A stretch of DNA of 64,000 nucleotides from Gammaproteobacteria bacterium (lineage in GTDB: Bacteria > Pseudomonadota > Gammaproteobacteria > Eutrophobiales > Eutrophobiaceae). A program made the position numbers and the translations under genes. The stretch covers positions 1-64,000 of the forward strand of contig CANKCB010000010.1 of NCBI GenBank assembly GCA_947480335.1, in the 5' to 3' direction. Positions 1-9,400 of this stretch are shown here, piece by piece (within the stretch, counting starts at the first letter, position 1; the number at the start of each line of letters is the position of its first letter). Below the pieces are notes generated by a model. It was given only the letters and a program-made list of their open reading frames with translations, had not been told where the DNA came from and did no database searches.

Positions 1-126
1 AGCAGCAGCTTGAGACTGTGATTCTGTCATTTGAGGCGTAGAATTCGTTCCACCATCACCGCTACCACAAGCTGAGAGAAGCAGAAATAGTGTGAGTGAC
101 AAGACAATTACAAGAAATTTTTTCAT
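1..126 (-). CDS. Lipoprotein, N-terminal part only (cut by window edge)
   Basis: The minus strand opens with ATG at 126 and stays open for 42 codons to the window edge. The first residues are a classic lipoprotein signal: MKK, a hydrophobic stretch rich in Leu and Val, then the lipobox LSAC at residues 17-20, so the mature protein should be lipidated on Cys20. What follows is Gly/Ser/Thr/Gln-rich and looks like a flexible linker. A GGTGG-type ribosome site precedes the start. The functional domain lies outside the window, so no role can be given. Confidence 0.75.
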   Translation of the reverse strand, partial: MKKFLVIVLSLTLFLLLSACGSGDGGTNSTPQMTESQSQAAA

Positions 127-305
127 AGAACCACCGCGTATTTAAGGGTAATAAAGTAGTAGGTAAACTTATAATGCAAATACCGGATCAGATTAAGTCA
201 CAAATCAACAGCTATGACGATACGTCAATTTCAAGCACTCAGCTGATGAAGGCCTGCAAATAACAAGATAAACAGATAAAGCTTGATTAACCACACAGGG
301 CTGTC

Positions 306-425
306 ATGGGATGGCTAATTGAACGACCTAAAATTGAGAGTGGTCGCGCCACGCTCTATGATGAGGATGTTGTCGATGTCGCTTTGAGATTATTTAGGAA
401 ACAAGGTTACAAGATTCCGGACTAG
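306..425 (+). CDS. Small open frame, 39 residues, unknown
   Basis: ATG at 306 to TAG at 423-425 encodes a 39-residue, charged, soluble peptide containing RPKIESGRATLYD and ending in RLFRKQGYKIPD. An in-frame stop lies a few codons upstream, so it is not the tail of a longer frame. I see no clear ribosome site and do not recognise a family. Its place next to the tRNA-Arg fragment suggests it could be debris of an integrated element, but it may equally be non-coding. Confidence 0.2.
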   Translation: MGWLIERPKIESGRATLYDEDVVDVALRLFRKQGYKIPD

Positions 426-476
426 TTGCATCAGGTCAAAGGATAGCTTATATCCTGTCATTACAACACAGCAAAT

Positions 477-521
477 TGGCGCGCCCGGAGAGATTCGAAC
501 TCCCGACCCCCTAGTTCGTAG
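477..521 (-). other. Partial tRNA-Arg(ACG) 3' half, probable att site
   Basis: Read on the minus strand these 45 bases are the 3' portion of a tRNA-Arg: anticodon loop CTACGAA (anticodon ACG), the 3' side of the anticodon stem, a 5-base variable loop, T-stem GGGAG, T-loop TTCGAAT, CTCTC, the acceptor strand CGGGCGC, G73 and encoded CCA. The match stops exactly at the 5' edge of the anticodon loop; the bases above 521 do not continue the D-arm or acceptor 5' strand. It cannot form a tRNA. Copies that begin at the anticodon loop are the usual att cores left by tyrosine-recombinase elements. By geometry the element would lie above 521, with the intact tRNA at its far end. Confidence 0.75.
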
Positions 522-984
522 ATTAATAACCTATAAGTTTCTAAGCGGAATCTTCAGATTAAAAATATTGATGGAACTTTCAACACAACCTAGTTTCACC
601 AAGCGCCTTTAATACAGATCGGGATACACGCCCACTTTTCTCAAATTAACTTTCATCGTGAATCGTAGTAATTCCTTGTTAGCAACTGTCAGTGTTTTTA
701 TTCCTGCTGCATAAAACTATTTAACGCTATTTTTACAGTAATTTAATTCTACGTTAATTGCGCACACTGAATAATCCAGCGCAGAGAACTTTCATCGATC
801 AGTATAGGTCACAGATGACAGCGACTGAATTTTTAAACTAACAAAATGTATTACCGGATATTGTTGACGCAAGGAGTTGTTTAAAAAATACCGATCAGAT
901 TGTTAGTTGAAACAAATCAGTTCAACCGGTTTTATGTCAGCCATATTGACGAACCAGAATGCTAACTCTTACACAGGGGATCAC

Positions 985-1446
985 ATGCAACGTTTGTTAC
1001 TGTCTTTATTTGTTCTCGTCATCGTCTCCACCAGCTCGGCCTATGCCGCAACACCATTAACCGCCGAATCATTTAATCTAGACCAATACAAGGGCAAGGT
1101 GGTATATCTGGATTTCTGGGCTTCCTGGTGCGGGCCGTGCAAGTTTTCCTTCCCCTACATGGAACAACAGTCTTACCTGTATCGCGACAAGGACTTTGTC
1201 ATCATCACGGTCAATCTGGATAAGTCGAACGAAAAAGCCCAGGCCTTTCTGCGTGATGTGAACACCAAACTTCCGGTCATCTTTGATCCAAATGGCGTGC
1301 TCGCCGAAAAATACGCGGTCAAGGATATGCCGACTTCTATCCTGTTCGATAGAACTGGCAAGCTGCGCACGGTGCATCAGGGCTTTTTCAGGAACAAGGA
1401 ACGCGAATACACAGCGCACATACTCGAATTACTTAACGAAAAATAA
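985..1446 (+). CDS. TlpA-like periplasmic thioredoxin-fold protein
   Basis: A 153-residue thiol:disulfide oxidoreductase of the TlpA/ResA type. Residues 1-22 are a signal peptide (MQRLLLSLFVLVIV, cut near AYA), followed by a thioredoxin fold with active site W48-C-G-P-C52 and the cis-proline loop KDMPTS near residue 116. The frame is open from 907, but I place the start at ATG 985 because the signal peptide begins there and an AGGGGA ribosome site lies 4 bases before it. First gene of a tight operon with DUF4266, DUF3570, apbE and a ScsB/DsbD-like gene. By family it reduces periplasmic disulfides, drawing electrons from a DsbD-type protein; here the last operon gene is the obvious donor, and the Cys-x-Cys tail of the DUF4266 lipoprotein a possible client (inference). 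Confidence 0.85.
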   Translation: MQRLLLSLFVLVIVSTSSAYAATPLTAESFNLDQYKGKVVYLDFWASWCGPCKFSFPYMEQQSYLYRDKDFVIITVNLDKSNEKAQAFLRDVNTKLPVIFDPNGVLAEKYAVKDMPTSILFDRTGKLRTVHQGFFRNKEREYTAHILELLNEK

Positions 1447-1464
1447 TCAGGCGGACATACCATT

Positions 1465-1689
1465 ATGAAAATGACCAAATCATTGCTGGCAGTGATAAGT
1501 CTCACAGTGTTGTTATCGGGCTGTTCCGGTGTGGGAGTCAAACCCTGGGAACGCGACATCATGGCGACAAAGGCGATGCAGTTGAATACGCAGCCTAATA
1601 TCACGGCATTCCATGATCATAATTATTTCAGCAAGGAAGGCTCCAGCGGCGGGCGCACATTTGATGGTGGAGGTTGCGGATGCAATTGA
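1465..1689 (+). CDS. DUF4266 domain lipoprotein
   Basis: A 74-residue lipoprotein. The signal peptide ends in lipobox LLSGC, so the mature chain is only about 54 residues. It shows the DUF4266 pattern: GVKPWERD just after the lipid site, HDHNYFSKEGSSGG in the middle, and a Gly-rich tail ending in GGGCGCN. The Cys-x-Cys end could bind metal or form a redox disulfide. The gene follows the TlpA gene by 18 bases and overlaps the DUF3570 start. DUF4266 is, to my knowledge, regularly coupled to DUF3570; no biochemical function is established for it. Confidence 0.85.
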   Translation: MKMTKSLLAVISLTVLLSGCSGVGVKPWERDIMATKAMQLNTQPNITAFHDHNYFSKEGSSGGRTFDGGGCGCN

Positions 1690-3038
1690 AAAAACGTAAA
1701 AACGGCCAGGTACTCAAATCACTGGGTCTGGTCACAGCCAATTTATTCATGGCCACACACGGCATGGCACAGGCGATTGATGATATTGCCAATGAGCTGG
1801 GCACGACTTCGCTGGATACAGCGCTATTGTTTTATCAGGAGTCCGGCGATCGGGTACGTGCAATTGAACCGGTTTCCAGTCTGAAGATCACCGGCGAAAA
1901 CGGCAATGTGCTTTATGCACGAGTTACTTATGATTCACTGACAGGTGCAACGCCTAATGGCGCTGCACCCTGGACTGGCACCCAGACATTTACCACACCG
2001 GCTCCCCCGCCAGATGAAGACATGTCTGTGACCAGTGCATCGGGTCGCAAGACTTATGTGACCATACCGGGCACGGGCACGCGGGTAGCACAATATACCG
2101 CTGCGGCCAATGAGCTGCCGCTGGATGCCGGGTTCAAGGATACCCGTTATGCGCTGGATCTGGGTTATTCCAGTTTATGGGATACCGATACGACCACCAG
2201 TTTTGGCTTGAGCGGATCCAAAGAGAAAGATTTTACTTCCTATTCGTTGAACGCTGCCATCTCGCAGGCACTGTTTGATAAAAATACGACGCTGGGTCTT
2301 GGATTGAATCTGGAGTTTGATACATCCGACCCACAGTATGGTATTCCAACACCGATGACGGAAATGAACGGTCTGCTCAAGGGACCTTCTGATTCGAAAA
2401 CGGTGACCAGTATCAATGCAGGCATTACCCAGGTAATGAACCGCATCTGGTTGTTTCAGCTGAATTATAATATCGGCTGGAGCAATGGTTACCAGACAGA
2501 CCCGTACAAAATCGTTTCGTTAGTCAATCCTGTAACCGGCGCACCGGTCAAATACTTGTATGAAAGTCGTCCGGATTCACGCGTACGCCAGAGCGTGTAC
2601 ATGGGAAACAAGATTGCACTGGGGTCCACTGTCGCAGACATCTCCTTGCGCTATTATCATGATGACTGGGGTATCAATTCGATAACAGCAGAAGTGTCCG
2701 ACAGGATACCGATCTCGGATCGGCTGTTTATCGAACCGGAAGCGCGATACTACACTCAGGACGCGGCTGACTTCTTCAATTATTATTTACTGAATGGGTC
2801 AACCAAACCTGAATTTGCCAGTGCCGATGGTCGTTTAGCCAAATTCAACGCCTTGACACTGGGTGTTAAACTCGGTTATTCGTTTACCCCGGACAGCGAG
2901 GTGTATCTGGTGGCTGAAGACTACAAACAAAAAGGCGATGCGAAAGTGGCCGGCGCACCCGGCGCACTGGCGAATGAAACCTTTTTCAGTGGGGTGCACG
3001 CGGCCAGCCTGATGATGGGGTTCAAGTACAGATTTTAA
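1680..3038 (+). CDS. DUF3570 outer-membrane beta-barrel protein
   Basis: A 452-residue DUF3570 protein. After a signal peptide (cut near HGMAQA, about residue 32) come alternating amphipathic stretches with many aromatic residues, ending in FKYRF, as expected of an outer-membrane barrel. Residues 85-91 read DSLTGAT, which fits the ApbE target pattern D-x-x-(S/T)-G-A-(S/T); Thr91 would be the FMN-bearing residue. An apbE gene follows after 17 bases. The frame is also open from TTG 1674, but ATG 1680 has a GGAGG site about 7 bases upstream and is preferred; it overlaps the DUF4266 gene by 10 bases. Family membership is confident; flavinylation is inference. Confidence 0.85.
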   Translation: MQLKKRKNGQVLKSLGLVTANLFMATHGMAQAIDDIANELGTTSLDTALLFYQESGDRVRAIEPVSSLKITGENGNVLYARVTYDSLTGATPNGAAPWTGTQTFTTPAPPPDEDMSVTSASGRKTYVTIPGTGTRVAQYTAAANELPLDAGFKDTRYALDLGYSSLWDTDTTTSFGLSGSKEKDFTSYSLNAAISQALFDKNTTLGLGLNLEFDTSDPQYGIPTPMTEMNGLLKGPSDSKTVTSINAGITQVMNRIWLFQLNYNIGWSNGYQTDPYKIVSLVNPVTGAPVKYLYESRPDSRVRQSVYMGNKIALGSTVADISLRYYHDDWGINSITAEVSDRIPISDRLFIEPEARYYTQDAADFFNYYLLNGSTKPEFASADGRLAKFNALTLGVKLGYSFTPDSEVYLVAEDYKQKGDAKVAGAPGALANETFFSGVHAASLMMGFKYRF

Positions 3039-3055
3039 CCAGGATAACCAGTTGA

Positions 3056-3919
3056 GTGGCCGACACACAGGTATATACATTCAGTGCGATGGCATCGCCA
3101 TGCGAGGTACGGGTCGATTGCGACGACCCGATGCTGGCGATACAACTCGGCCAGATTGCGGAAGCCGAAGCCAAACGTATTGAAGCCAAATTCAGTCGTT
3201 ACCGCGACGACAGTGTGATCACCCGGATCAATTCGTCCGCTGGCCAACCACTCGAAGTCGATAGTGAAACCGCTGCATTACTTGATTACGCAGACAGTTG
3301 TTACCAACTCAGCGGTGGACTGTTTGATGTCACCTCCGGTGTACTGCGACGGATCTGGAAATTTGATGGTTCAGACAACATTCCCACTCAGCATCAAATC
3401 GACGAATTGCTACCGTTGATTGGTTGGTCCAGGGTCAGCTGGAAAAATCCGCAACTGATTCTGCCCGCAGGTATGGAAATTGATTTCGGTGGTCTGGGTA
3501 AGGAATACGCTGTGGATTCTGCCCTGCTGAAAATCAAACAACAATCCAGTGTGCCTGTGCTGATCAATTTTGGTGGCGATCTGCGTGTGTCTGGCCTGCG
3601 CCGAAACAATCAACGCTGGTTGGTCGCGATTGAAGCGGCTGATGGAACCGGTATCACCTCTTCGCGTATCGAACTGGCCAGTGGTGGTCTGACCACCAGC
3701 GGTGATGCCCGCCGATTTCTGTTAAATAATGGTGTGCGTTACAGTCATATTCTGGATCCACGTAAAGGTTGGCCAATCAAACACGCCCCACATTCTGTTA
3801 CCGTTGCCGCACCCACCTGCATGCAAGCTGGCATACTCTCTACATTGGCCATGCTTCAGGGCAAGAAAGCAGAGCAATTTCTCCAACGTGAAAGTGTGCG
3901 TAGCTGGGTGATCCGTTGA
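3056..3919 (+). CDS. apbE: FAD:protein FMN transferase, ApbE family
   Basis: A 287-residue ApbE-type enzyme, which moves FMN from FAD onto a Ser/Thr of a target protein through a phosphodiester bond, Mg-dependent. Visible motifs are FSAMASPCEVRV at the N-terminus, IDFGGLGKEYAVD near residues 141-153, NFGGDLR near 175, and LTTSGD followed by SHILDPRKG near 225-240, which together form the FAD and metal site. The start is GTG 3056; a TGA directly before it rules out an upstream extension, so there is no signal peptide or lipobox although most relatives are exported. It lies 17 bases after the DUF3570 gene, whose DSLTGAT sequence is a plausible target. Modification before export, or export of ApbE by another route, would have to be assumed. 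Confidence 0.92.
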   Translation: MADTQVYTFSAMASPCEVRVDCDDPMLAIQLGQIAEAEAKRIEAKFSRYRDDSVITRINSSAGQPLEVDSETAALLDYADSCYQLSGGLFDVTSGVLRRIWKFDGSDNIPTQHQIDELLPLIGWSRVSWKNPQLILPAGMEIDFGGLGKEYAVDSALLKIKQQSSVPVLINFGGDLRVSGLRRNNQRWLVAIEAADGTGITSSRIELASGGLTTSGDARRFLLNNGVRYSHILDPRKGWPIKHAPHSVTVAAPTCMQAGILSTLAMLQGKKAEQFLQRESVRSWVIR

Positions 3920-3924
3920 ACTCT

Positions 3925-5988
3925 ATGATGATCCATAAAATTCTTGTTTCCTGTTTATGCTTGCTGATAACTGTCCCGTCGATAGCGGCCAGTACCGCAA
4001 CGACCCCGCACTTCACCGCTGAACTGGTTGCCGAAAGTTTGACTCCGGCAGCTGGAAAGAACCTGACTGTGGCGATTGTGATAGAACCGCAAGCTGGCTG
4101 GCATACCTACTGGAGTAATCCTGGAGAAATTGGTTTGCCACCCGATCCGCACTGGACATTACCAGCAGGCGTAACGGCTGGCACGTTACAACATCCTGTT
4201 CCGACACAAATGGTGGTTGAAGACATCATTAGTCATGTGCATGAAGGCACCACCATACTGCTCAGTGATTTCGCACTGGACTCCACCTTGGCGTCTGCAA
4301 CCCGATTACCCATCGGACTGAAACTGGATGTGCTTATTTGTTCAGAAAGTTTGTGTATACCGGAAAACGTCACGGTTGATCTGGTGCTGGTAACAGGAGA
4401 TGGCGCAGCAGACAGCGCGGTCGCTTCCTTGTTTGCACAGGCTCGCTCTCAACTGCCGAAGACATTCACTCCAGAACTCACCTATACGATCACCGATACC
4501 GATCTTCAATTGCAATTACCGGAATTGCTACCGGCAAATATCGTTGTGGCACAGTTTTTCCCTGATACGGATGGTCAGGTCGTGCGCGGCAAACAAACCT
4601 TGCGTACAAAGTCTGGCCAGCGTGTACTCACAATTCCACGCAACGGCTTACCGACGGACGCGCCTTTGTCAGGCTTGTTACGACTCGAGATTGCGGGCAC
4701 AGAACCCGCTGTAAAAGGTTTTCATATTATTGCCCATGCGGGTTCGTTAGTGCCAGCTGCGATCCCGGAACCAGTCGATGTCAGTTTCTGGCTGGCGTTG
4801 GCCGGAGCAATACTTGGTGGATTATTACTTAACCTGATGCCCTGTGTATTCCCCATACTCAGCCTCAAGGCACTGACACTGGTGAAGGCCGGTGGTCATG
4901 AAGCAGAGACACGTATCGAGGCGATTGGTTATACGATGGGAGCGATTACCGTGCTCGTCATGCTGGGTGCGATCGTCTTGTTGTTAAAACAGGCAGGTCA
5001 TGCCGCAGGTTGGGCATTTCAGTTACAGGATCCCCGCGTCGTTGCCGTGCTGGCTTTATTGGTCATTGCGATTGCGACCAACCTGGCTGGTTTGTATGAA
5101 CTGCCTTCGTTCAGTTTCGCAGTCGGTCAGCGTAAGGGCTTGTGGGGCGGAATTGGATCAGGCGCACTGGCTGCATTTGTAGCCACACCCTGTACAGGGC
5201 CGTTCATGGCTGGCGCGTTGGGCACCGCATTGTTGTTACCCGCACCAGCCGCGCTGGCTGTCTTTGCCGGTCTGGGATTTGGACTCGCCTTGCCATTTCT
5301 TGGACTCGCTTATTACGCTCCATTAAGACGCTGGTTGCCCAGGCCAGGGAACTGGATGCAAACTTTCCGTCGTTTGCTTAGCCTGCCAATGTTTGCGACA
5401 GCCGTCTGGTTATACTGGATAGTGGGGCGCGAGGCGGGTGTGGTCGCGATGACCGAATCGGTGACTGCAACTTTAATACTGGGTCTGGCCTTATGGTGGT
5501 ACGGGCTCAGACAAAATGTTGGCCAGTCTGCTACTCCGGTGTTGTTCCCGATGATTGCATCTGTATTACTTGCACTGGGGATAGCCAATACACAGAGTGT
5601 TGCATCAGAATCCGGTAATCGCTTACTGAATAACCAACCCTATTCAGCCGCACTGTTGGCAGAAATTCGAGCCAGACACCAACCGGTGTTCCTGTATCTG
5701 ACGGCTGACTGGTGCATGATTTGTAAAGTCAATGAAGCGACCAGTTTATCTTCGGCTGATGTCGCGCAGGCATTCTCCAAAGCCGGAGTCGCTGTGCTGG
5801 AAGGTGACTGGACGCGTGGCAACCCGGAAATCAGTCAATTACTGCAAAGCCAGGGACGCGCCGGAGTCCCCTTGTATTTGTGGTATTCAGGAGACAAACC
5901 ACCGGTTGAATTACCGCAAGTTTTGAGCCCGTCGATGCTAGTGGCACTAACTGACTCGGTGGATTCAGTCAGTGTCCTATCCCAATGA
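3925..5988 (+). CDS. ScsB/DsbD-like thiol:disulfide interchange protein
   Basis: About 687 residues in three parts: a signal peptide and periplasmic N-domain of the ScsB type with a Cys pair CSESLC near residue 140; a polytopic membrane domain starting around residue 290 with conserved LMPCVFPILSLK and a second ATPCTGPF cysteine; and a C-terminal thioredoxin domain with active site ADWCMIC near residue 597. All three Cys pairs needed to pass electrons from cytoplasmic thioredoxin to the periplasm are present. Last gene of the TlpA operon; apbE ends 5 bases before ATG 3925. TTG 3916, which would overlap the apbE stop, is a possible alternative start. In context it probably recharges the TlpA-like protein (inference). 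Confidence 0.88.
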   Translation: MMIHKILVSCLCLLITVPSIAASTATTPHFTAELVAESLTPAAGKNLTVAIVIEPQAGWHTYWSNPGEIGLPPDPHWTLPAGVTAGTLQHPVPTQMVVEDIISHVHEGTTILLSDFALDSTLASATRLPIGLKLDVLICSESLCIPENVTVDLVLVTGDGAADSAVASLFAQARSQLPKTFTPELTYTITDTDLQLQLPELLPANIVVAQFFPDTDGQVVRGKQTLRTKSGQRVLTIPRNGLPTDAPLSGLLRLEIAGTEPAVKGFHIIAHAGSLVPAAIPEPVDVSFWLALAGAILGGLLLNLMPCVFPILSLKALTLVKAGGHEAETRIEAIGYTMGAITVLVMLGAIVLLLKQAGHAAGWAFQLQDPRVVAVLALLVIAIATNLAGLYELPSFSFAVGQRKGLWGGIGSGALAAFVATPCTGPFMAGALGTALLLPAPAALAVFAGLGFGLALPFLGLAYYAPLRRWLPRPGNWMQTFRRLLSLPMFATAVWLYWIVGREAGVVAMTESVTATLILGLALWWYGLRQNVGQSATPVLFPMIASVLLALGIANTQSVASESGNRLLNNQPYSAALLAEIRARHQPVFLYLTADWCMICKVNEATSLSSADVAQAFSKAGVAVLEGDWTRGNPEISQLLQSQGRAGVPLYLWYSGDKPPVELPQVLSPSMLVALTDSVDSVSVLSQ

Positions 5989-6458
5989 GCACAGTCTTAA
6001 ATTGAGAGTAGACTGAAACAACTACTCGTTGTGTGCGGCGCACAAATCTTTATCTCTCTGTTATTTAAGCGTTTATTAACTCAGGTGAATCACGATCCTT
6101 CTGTCTTTGCCATTACCGGCCGAATCCGCAATCAACAAAATCTTGGGTAAAATGCTCTGGTTAATGGAATCAGTGACTCGATAGACATCTCACCCTCTCT
6201 CTTTAATTTAGATATACCGCATACTCTAATTCTGCTGCTGAACCGAAATTTCGATACAAGTTAGTTAGCAGGCATTTCCGGCATATTTCTTGACAAAAAT
6301 TGCCGCCTATCCTAACAATGGCGCATTGATTTTCAGCTTCTATGTACATTTGCATGATGCTCTGCCATCTGCAAAAATTTCAGCAATACACAACAGTATT
6401 TCTACAGCATCAAATTTGTCTTTTTTTTGTAACACAACTTAGGAAGGGGGAAGTAAGT
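5989..6458. other. Intergenic region before TonB-dependent receptor
   Basis: This 470-base stretch has no supported gene. It contains the candidate promoter at 6290-6319 and a long leader of about 130 bases before the receptor start. I see no clear terminator after the ScsB/DsbD-like gene and no recognised riboswitch or regulator site. Confidence 0.5.
6290..6319 (+). promoter_or_regulatory. Candidate sigma-70 promoter for the receptor gene
   Basis: A perfect -35 hexamer TTGACA at 6290-6295 is followed after 17 bases by TAACAAT at 6313-6319, a poor but possible -10. It points to the TonB-dependent receptor at 6459 and implies a leader of about 130 bases. Confidence 0.4.
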
Positions 6459-9400
6459 ATGACGTCAAACCTTTATAAATATATTAAATTTCCAACGGCG
6501 CTGGTGTTAGCCACCGTAGTTGGAAGTTTAGTCCCGGAAACTCCTGTCTTTGCCCAAGGTGCACAGCTTGAAGAGATCGTCGTGACAGCACAGCGTCGCG
6601 AGCAATCACTTCAGGAAGTCCCGATTTCGATCGAGACCTACTCTGGTCGTGATATCAAAATGCAGGGTTATCGTAACCTTGATGATATGGCGAAATTCAC
6701 GCCGTCCGTTGTGATCAGCAACGGCGTGCAGGAACAGAACGTTGCCATCCGCAGCTTTTCGACTCGCGGTAATTCATTGACACTGGAATCGGCCGCACCG
6801 GTATTTCTTGATGGTGTGTATTTCGGTCGTATGTCCATGGTCAAGACTGCGTTTCTTGACGTTGGCAGCGTTGAAGTTCTGAAAGGACCACAGCCACTGT
6901 ATTTTGGTATGAATGCCACCGCTGGTGCGTTCAATATCCAGAGCCAGCGTCCAGGTGATGAGTGGGAAGGTGATGTTTCTGCCGAGTTTGGCAACAATGC
7001 CCAGCAGGAATTTACCGGTGCGTTTGGTGGACCGTTGACCGACACCGTCGGCCTTCGTGTAGCCGGCACCTACGAAACCAATGATGGCGTGGTTTATAAC
7101 CGCTACAACCCAGGCGAAAAGTTACCCAAATTTAACCATCTGGGTGGCCGTGTTGCACTGGAATGGAAACCAACTGAACAGCTGACCATCTTCGGTAAGG
7201 TTGATGGTTCACGTCAGCGTAACGGTAGTGAAATCACGATGGGCTGTCTGACTGGCGCACCGATTTCCGGATTTGGAAATACCCCGACACTGGGTGAAAC
7301 TGAATCATTAGAAGGGCAGTTCGGTAATGAGCGTTCTGTATTTGCACCAGCACCAAATGGTATAGGTGATTTCACCGGTATTATTCAACCGGAAGTTACC
7401 GCACCAGGTGATTGCTTCAAAGGCAATCTGGCATTCAGCCGCGGTGGACCGTACAGAGCACCACCCGCGAACGTTAACTCCAGCCAGAACAGCGACAGAT
7501 TGCAAGACGGATCTGTGGATGGTCGTGGTGTATTTCAGGCGTTCTATACCACCGAAGGGGGTGAATTTGGTGTAGGTGGCAAGGACATGGGCGGTACCGA
7601 CGGCAAGGACAACATTAATGCCTGGAACAGCCTGCTGGACGTGAAATACGATCTGGATAACGGTATCACTGCTACTTCCCAGACCGGCTTTGTCAAACTT
7701 GATCGCCAGGCCGCCAGAGATTTCGTACTCAGCCCGTTCCTGTTAGGTCATCAGCCCAAGTTTGAAGACTATAGTCAATGGAGCCAGATGGTTCAGTTGG
7801 ACTCGCCCGCTGAAGGCTATGATATGAACTGGGATGTTCCTGGTGGTGTCAACATCGGTTTCATGACCCAGGCCTTCTTGCAGCTCGGTTATCTCGATGC
7901 ACAAAATGGTAACGGCGAATCCGGTTCCATCCGTCGTCCTATGCGTTTCAATACTGTGTGGGAAGACTCACGTTGGGCATCCGGTTCGTGGAACCTGACG
8001 TTCAACCTGATGGATAAACAGTTGTCCCTTCAGGTTGGTGGCCGTTATACCGACGTGAAGAAAGATGTGCATGTCGCTGGTTGGGGCGCAACTTTCATAT
8101 TTGATGAAGTACCGTGTAACTCAGCTGGTACCGATTCGAACCCGGCAACCTGTACACCGGATCCGGACTTCAAGCGCGTCAACCCGGCGCTGACCACGTT
8201 CACGGTCTGCGACCCGATTACAGCCAAGGGTGGTCCGCTGTTAAATACTTGCGGTACAACCGGCGCCGTGGATACCCGCTTTACTCAGGCCAGACAGGTA
8301 CGTATCGACAGCCCGCAGTTATTGCTGCCAGGTGCCAGAACCAACAATCTATGGGCGTCCAGCTTCTGGAACTTCCGCACCGGTGGTGCGTCGTCTGTGC
8401 CACTTAACTACCGTGGCGGCAGGGTACCGGCAGTTGGTTTGACTGCACCGGTATTTGCTAACCAGGATGGTCCCTGGGATGCAACCCAGAAAGCGGATAA
8501 CTATTCCGACCAGTTCGTGTTGAGCTATACACCGAATGCGTTGAATGGGGATCATACTTTCTATGGTAAGTATGTGGAGTCGTTCAAGGGTCCGGTCACA
8601 GACACAGCCCAGGGCACCTTGCCTGCCACCTTTGACGAACTCACCTTCTCGCCTGAGTATGTAGTTGGTTGGGAAGTGGGTGCCAAGGGTATGCTGTTTG
8701 ACAGCCGTATCCGTTACGACATTACAGCGTTCAGAAATACGTTCAGTGACTTGCAGACAATTGGTGCGGCTCCGGCAAATAACGCCGCCGGTCAAACCTC
8801 TGTCAGTTTGAATGCTGGCGAGCAACAGGTTGATGGTATTGAAGTTGCCTTGCAAGCAGCAGCAACCGAAAACCTGACCCTGAATGTGGCTGCGACTTTC
8901 CTCGATGGCATATTCAATACTTTTGAAGGTGACGGTTGTTCAGTCAATAGTCAGGTAGCGGCAGCGATTGATGCGACCACGCCAGTAGCTTCGGGCGGTT
9001 CCAGAGAAAACCGTACAGCGGCTGAAATTACAGCTGCGAATACGATACTGGCTAACGTTGCAGCTAACCGTCGTGCCGGGCTGCCAACCCGAGCAGAATT
9101 ACCAGAGGAGTTTTTCTACGCTGGTGGTTGCCGACTGGTTGCAGGCCCTGGTACAGACGGCTTGATATATGGAGCCACGACCATCTCGCGTACCGGTGTG
9201 AAACCACCTGATACCCCGAGCTGGAAATTCTCACTCGGCGCCAACTACTCACATCCGTTCATGGATTCGTACAACTGGTTTGTCGATGTCAGGGGCTTTA
9301 TCTCTGATGGTAGCCGCAGTGGTCGTTCCAACGATCCGGCAACAACGGTGTTTTTCGATACGCATGGCGACATGAACGTTTCCGCCGGTTTTGGCCCGCA

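Larger units (their letters stand above)
127..984. other. Gene-poor region with integration scar
   Basis: These 858 bases hold no convincing full gene. They contain a 39-residue open frame (306-425) and a 45-base tRNA-Arg 3' half (477-521). The rest is AT-rich, with many stops in all frames. A TTGACG hexamer at 864-869 could be a -35 element for the operon starting at 985, but no good -10 lies at the right distance. The open frame beginning at 907 is best read as starting internally at 985. Confidence 0.5.

Noticed and set aside
907-984. Longer N-terminus for the TlpA-like protein
   Set aside because: The added 26 residues hide the signal peptide, and the ribosome site is just before 985.
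6668-7069. 133-residue minus-strand frame inside the receptor gene
   Set aside because: Lies wholly in a well-supported receptor gene, with no ribosome site and no recognisable domain.
8349-8855. 168-residue minus-strand frame
   Set aside because: Shadow within the receptor gene; composition is unlike a real protein.
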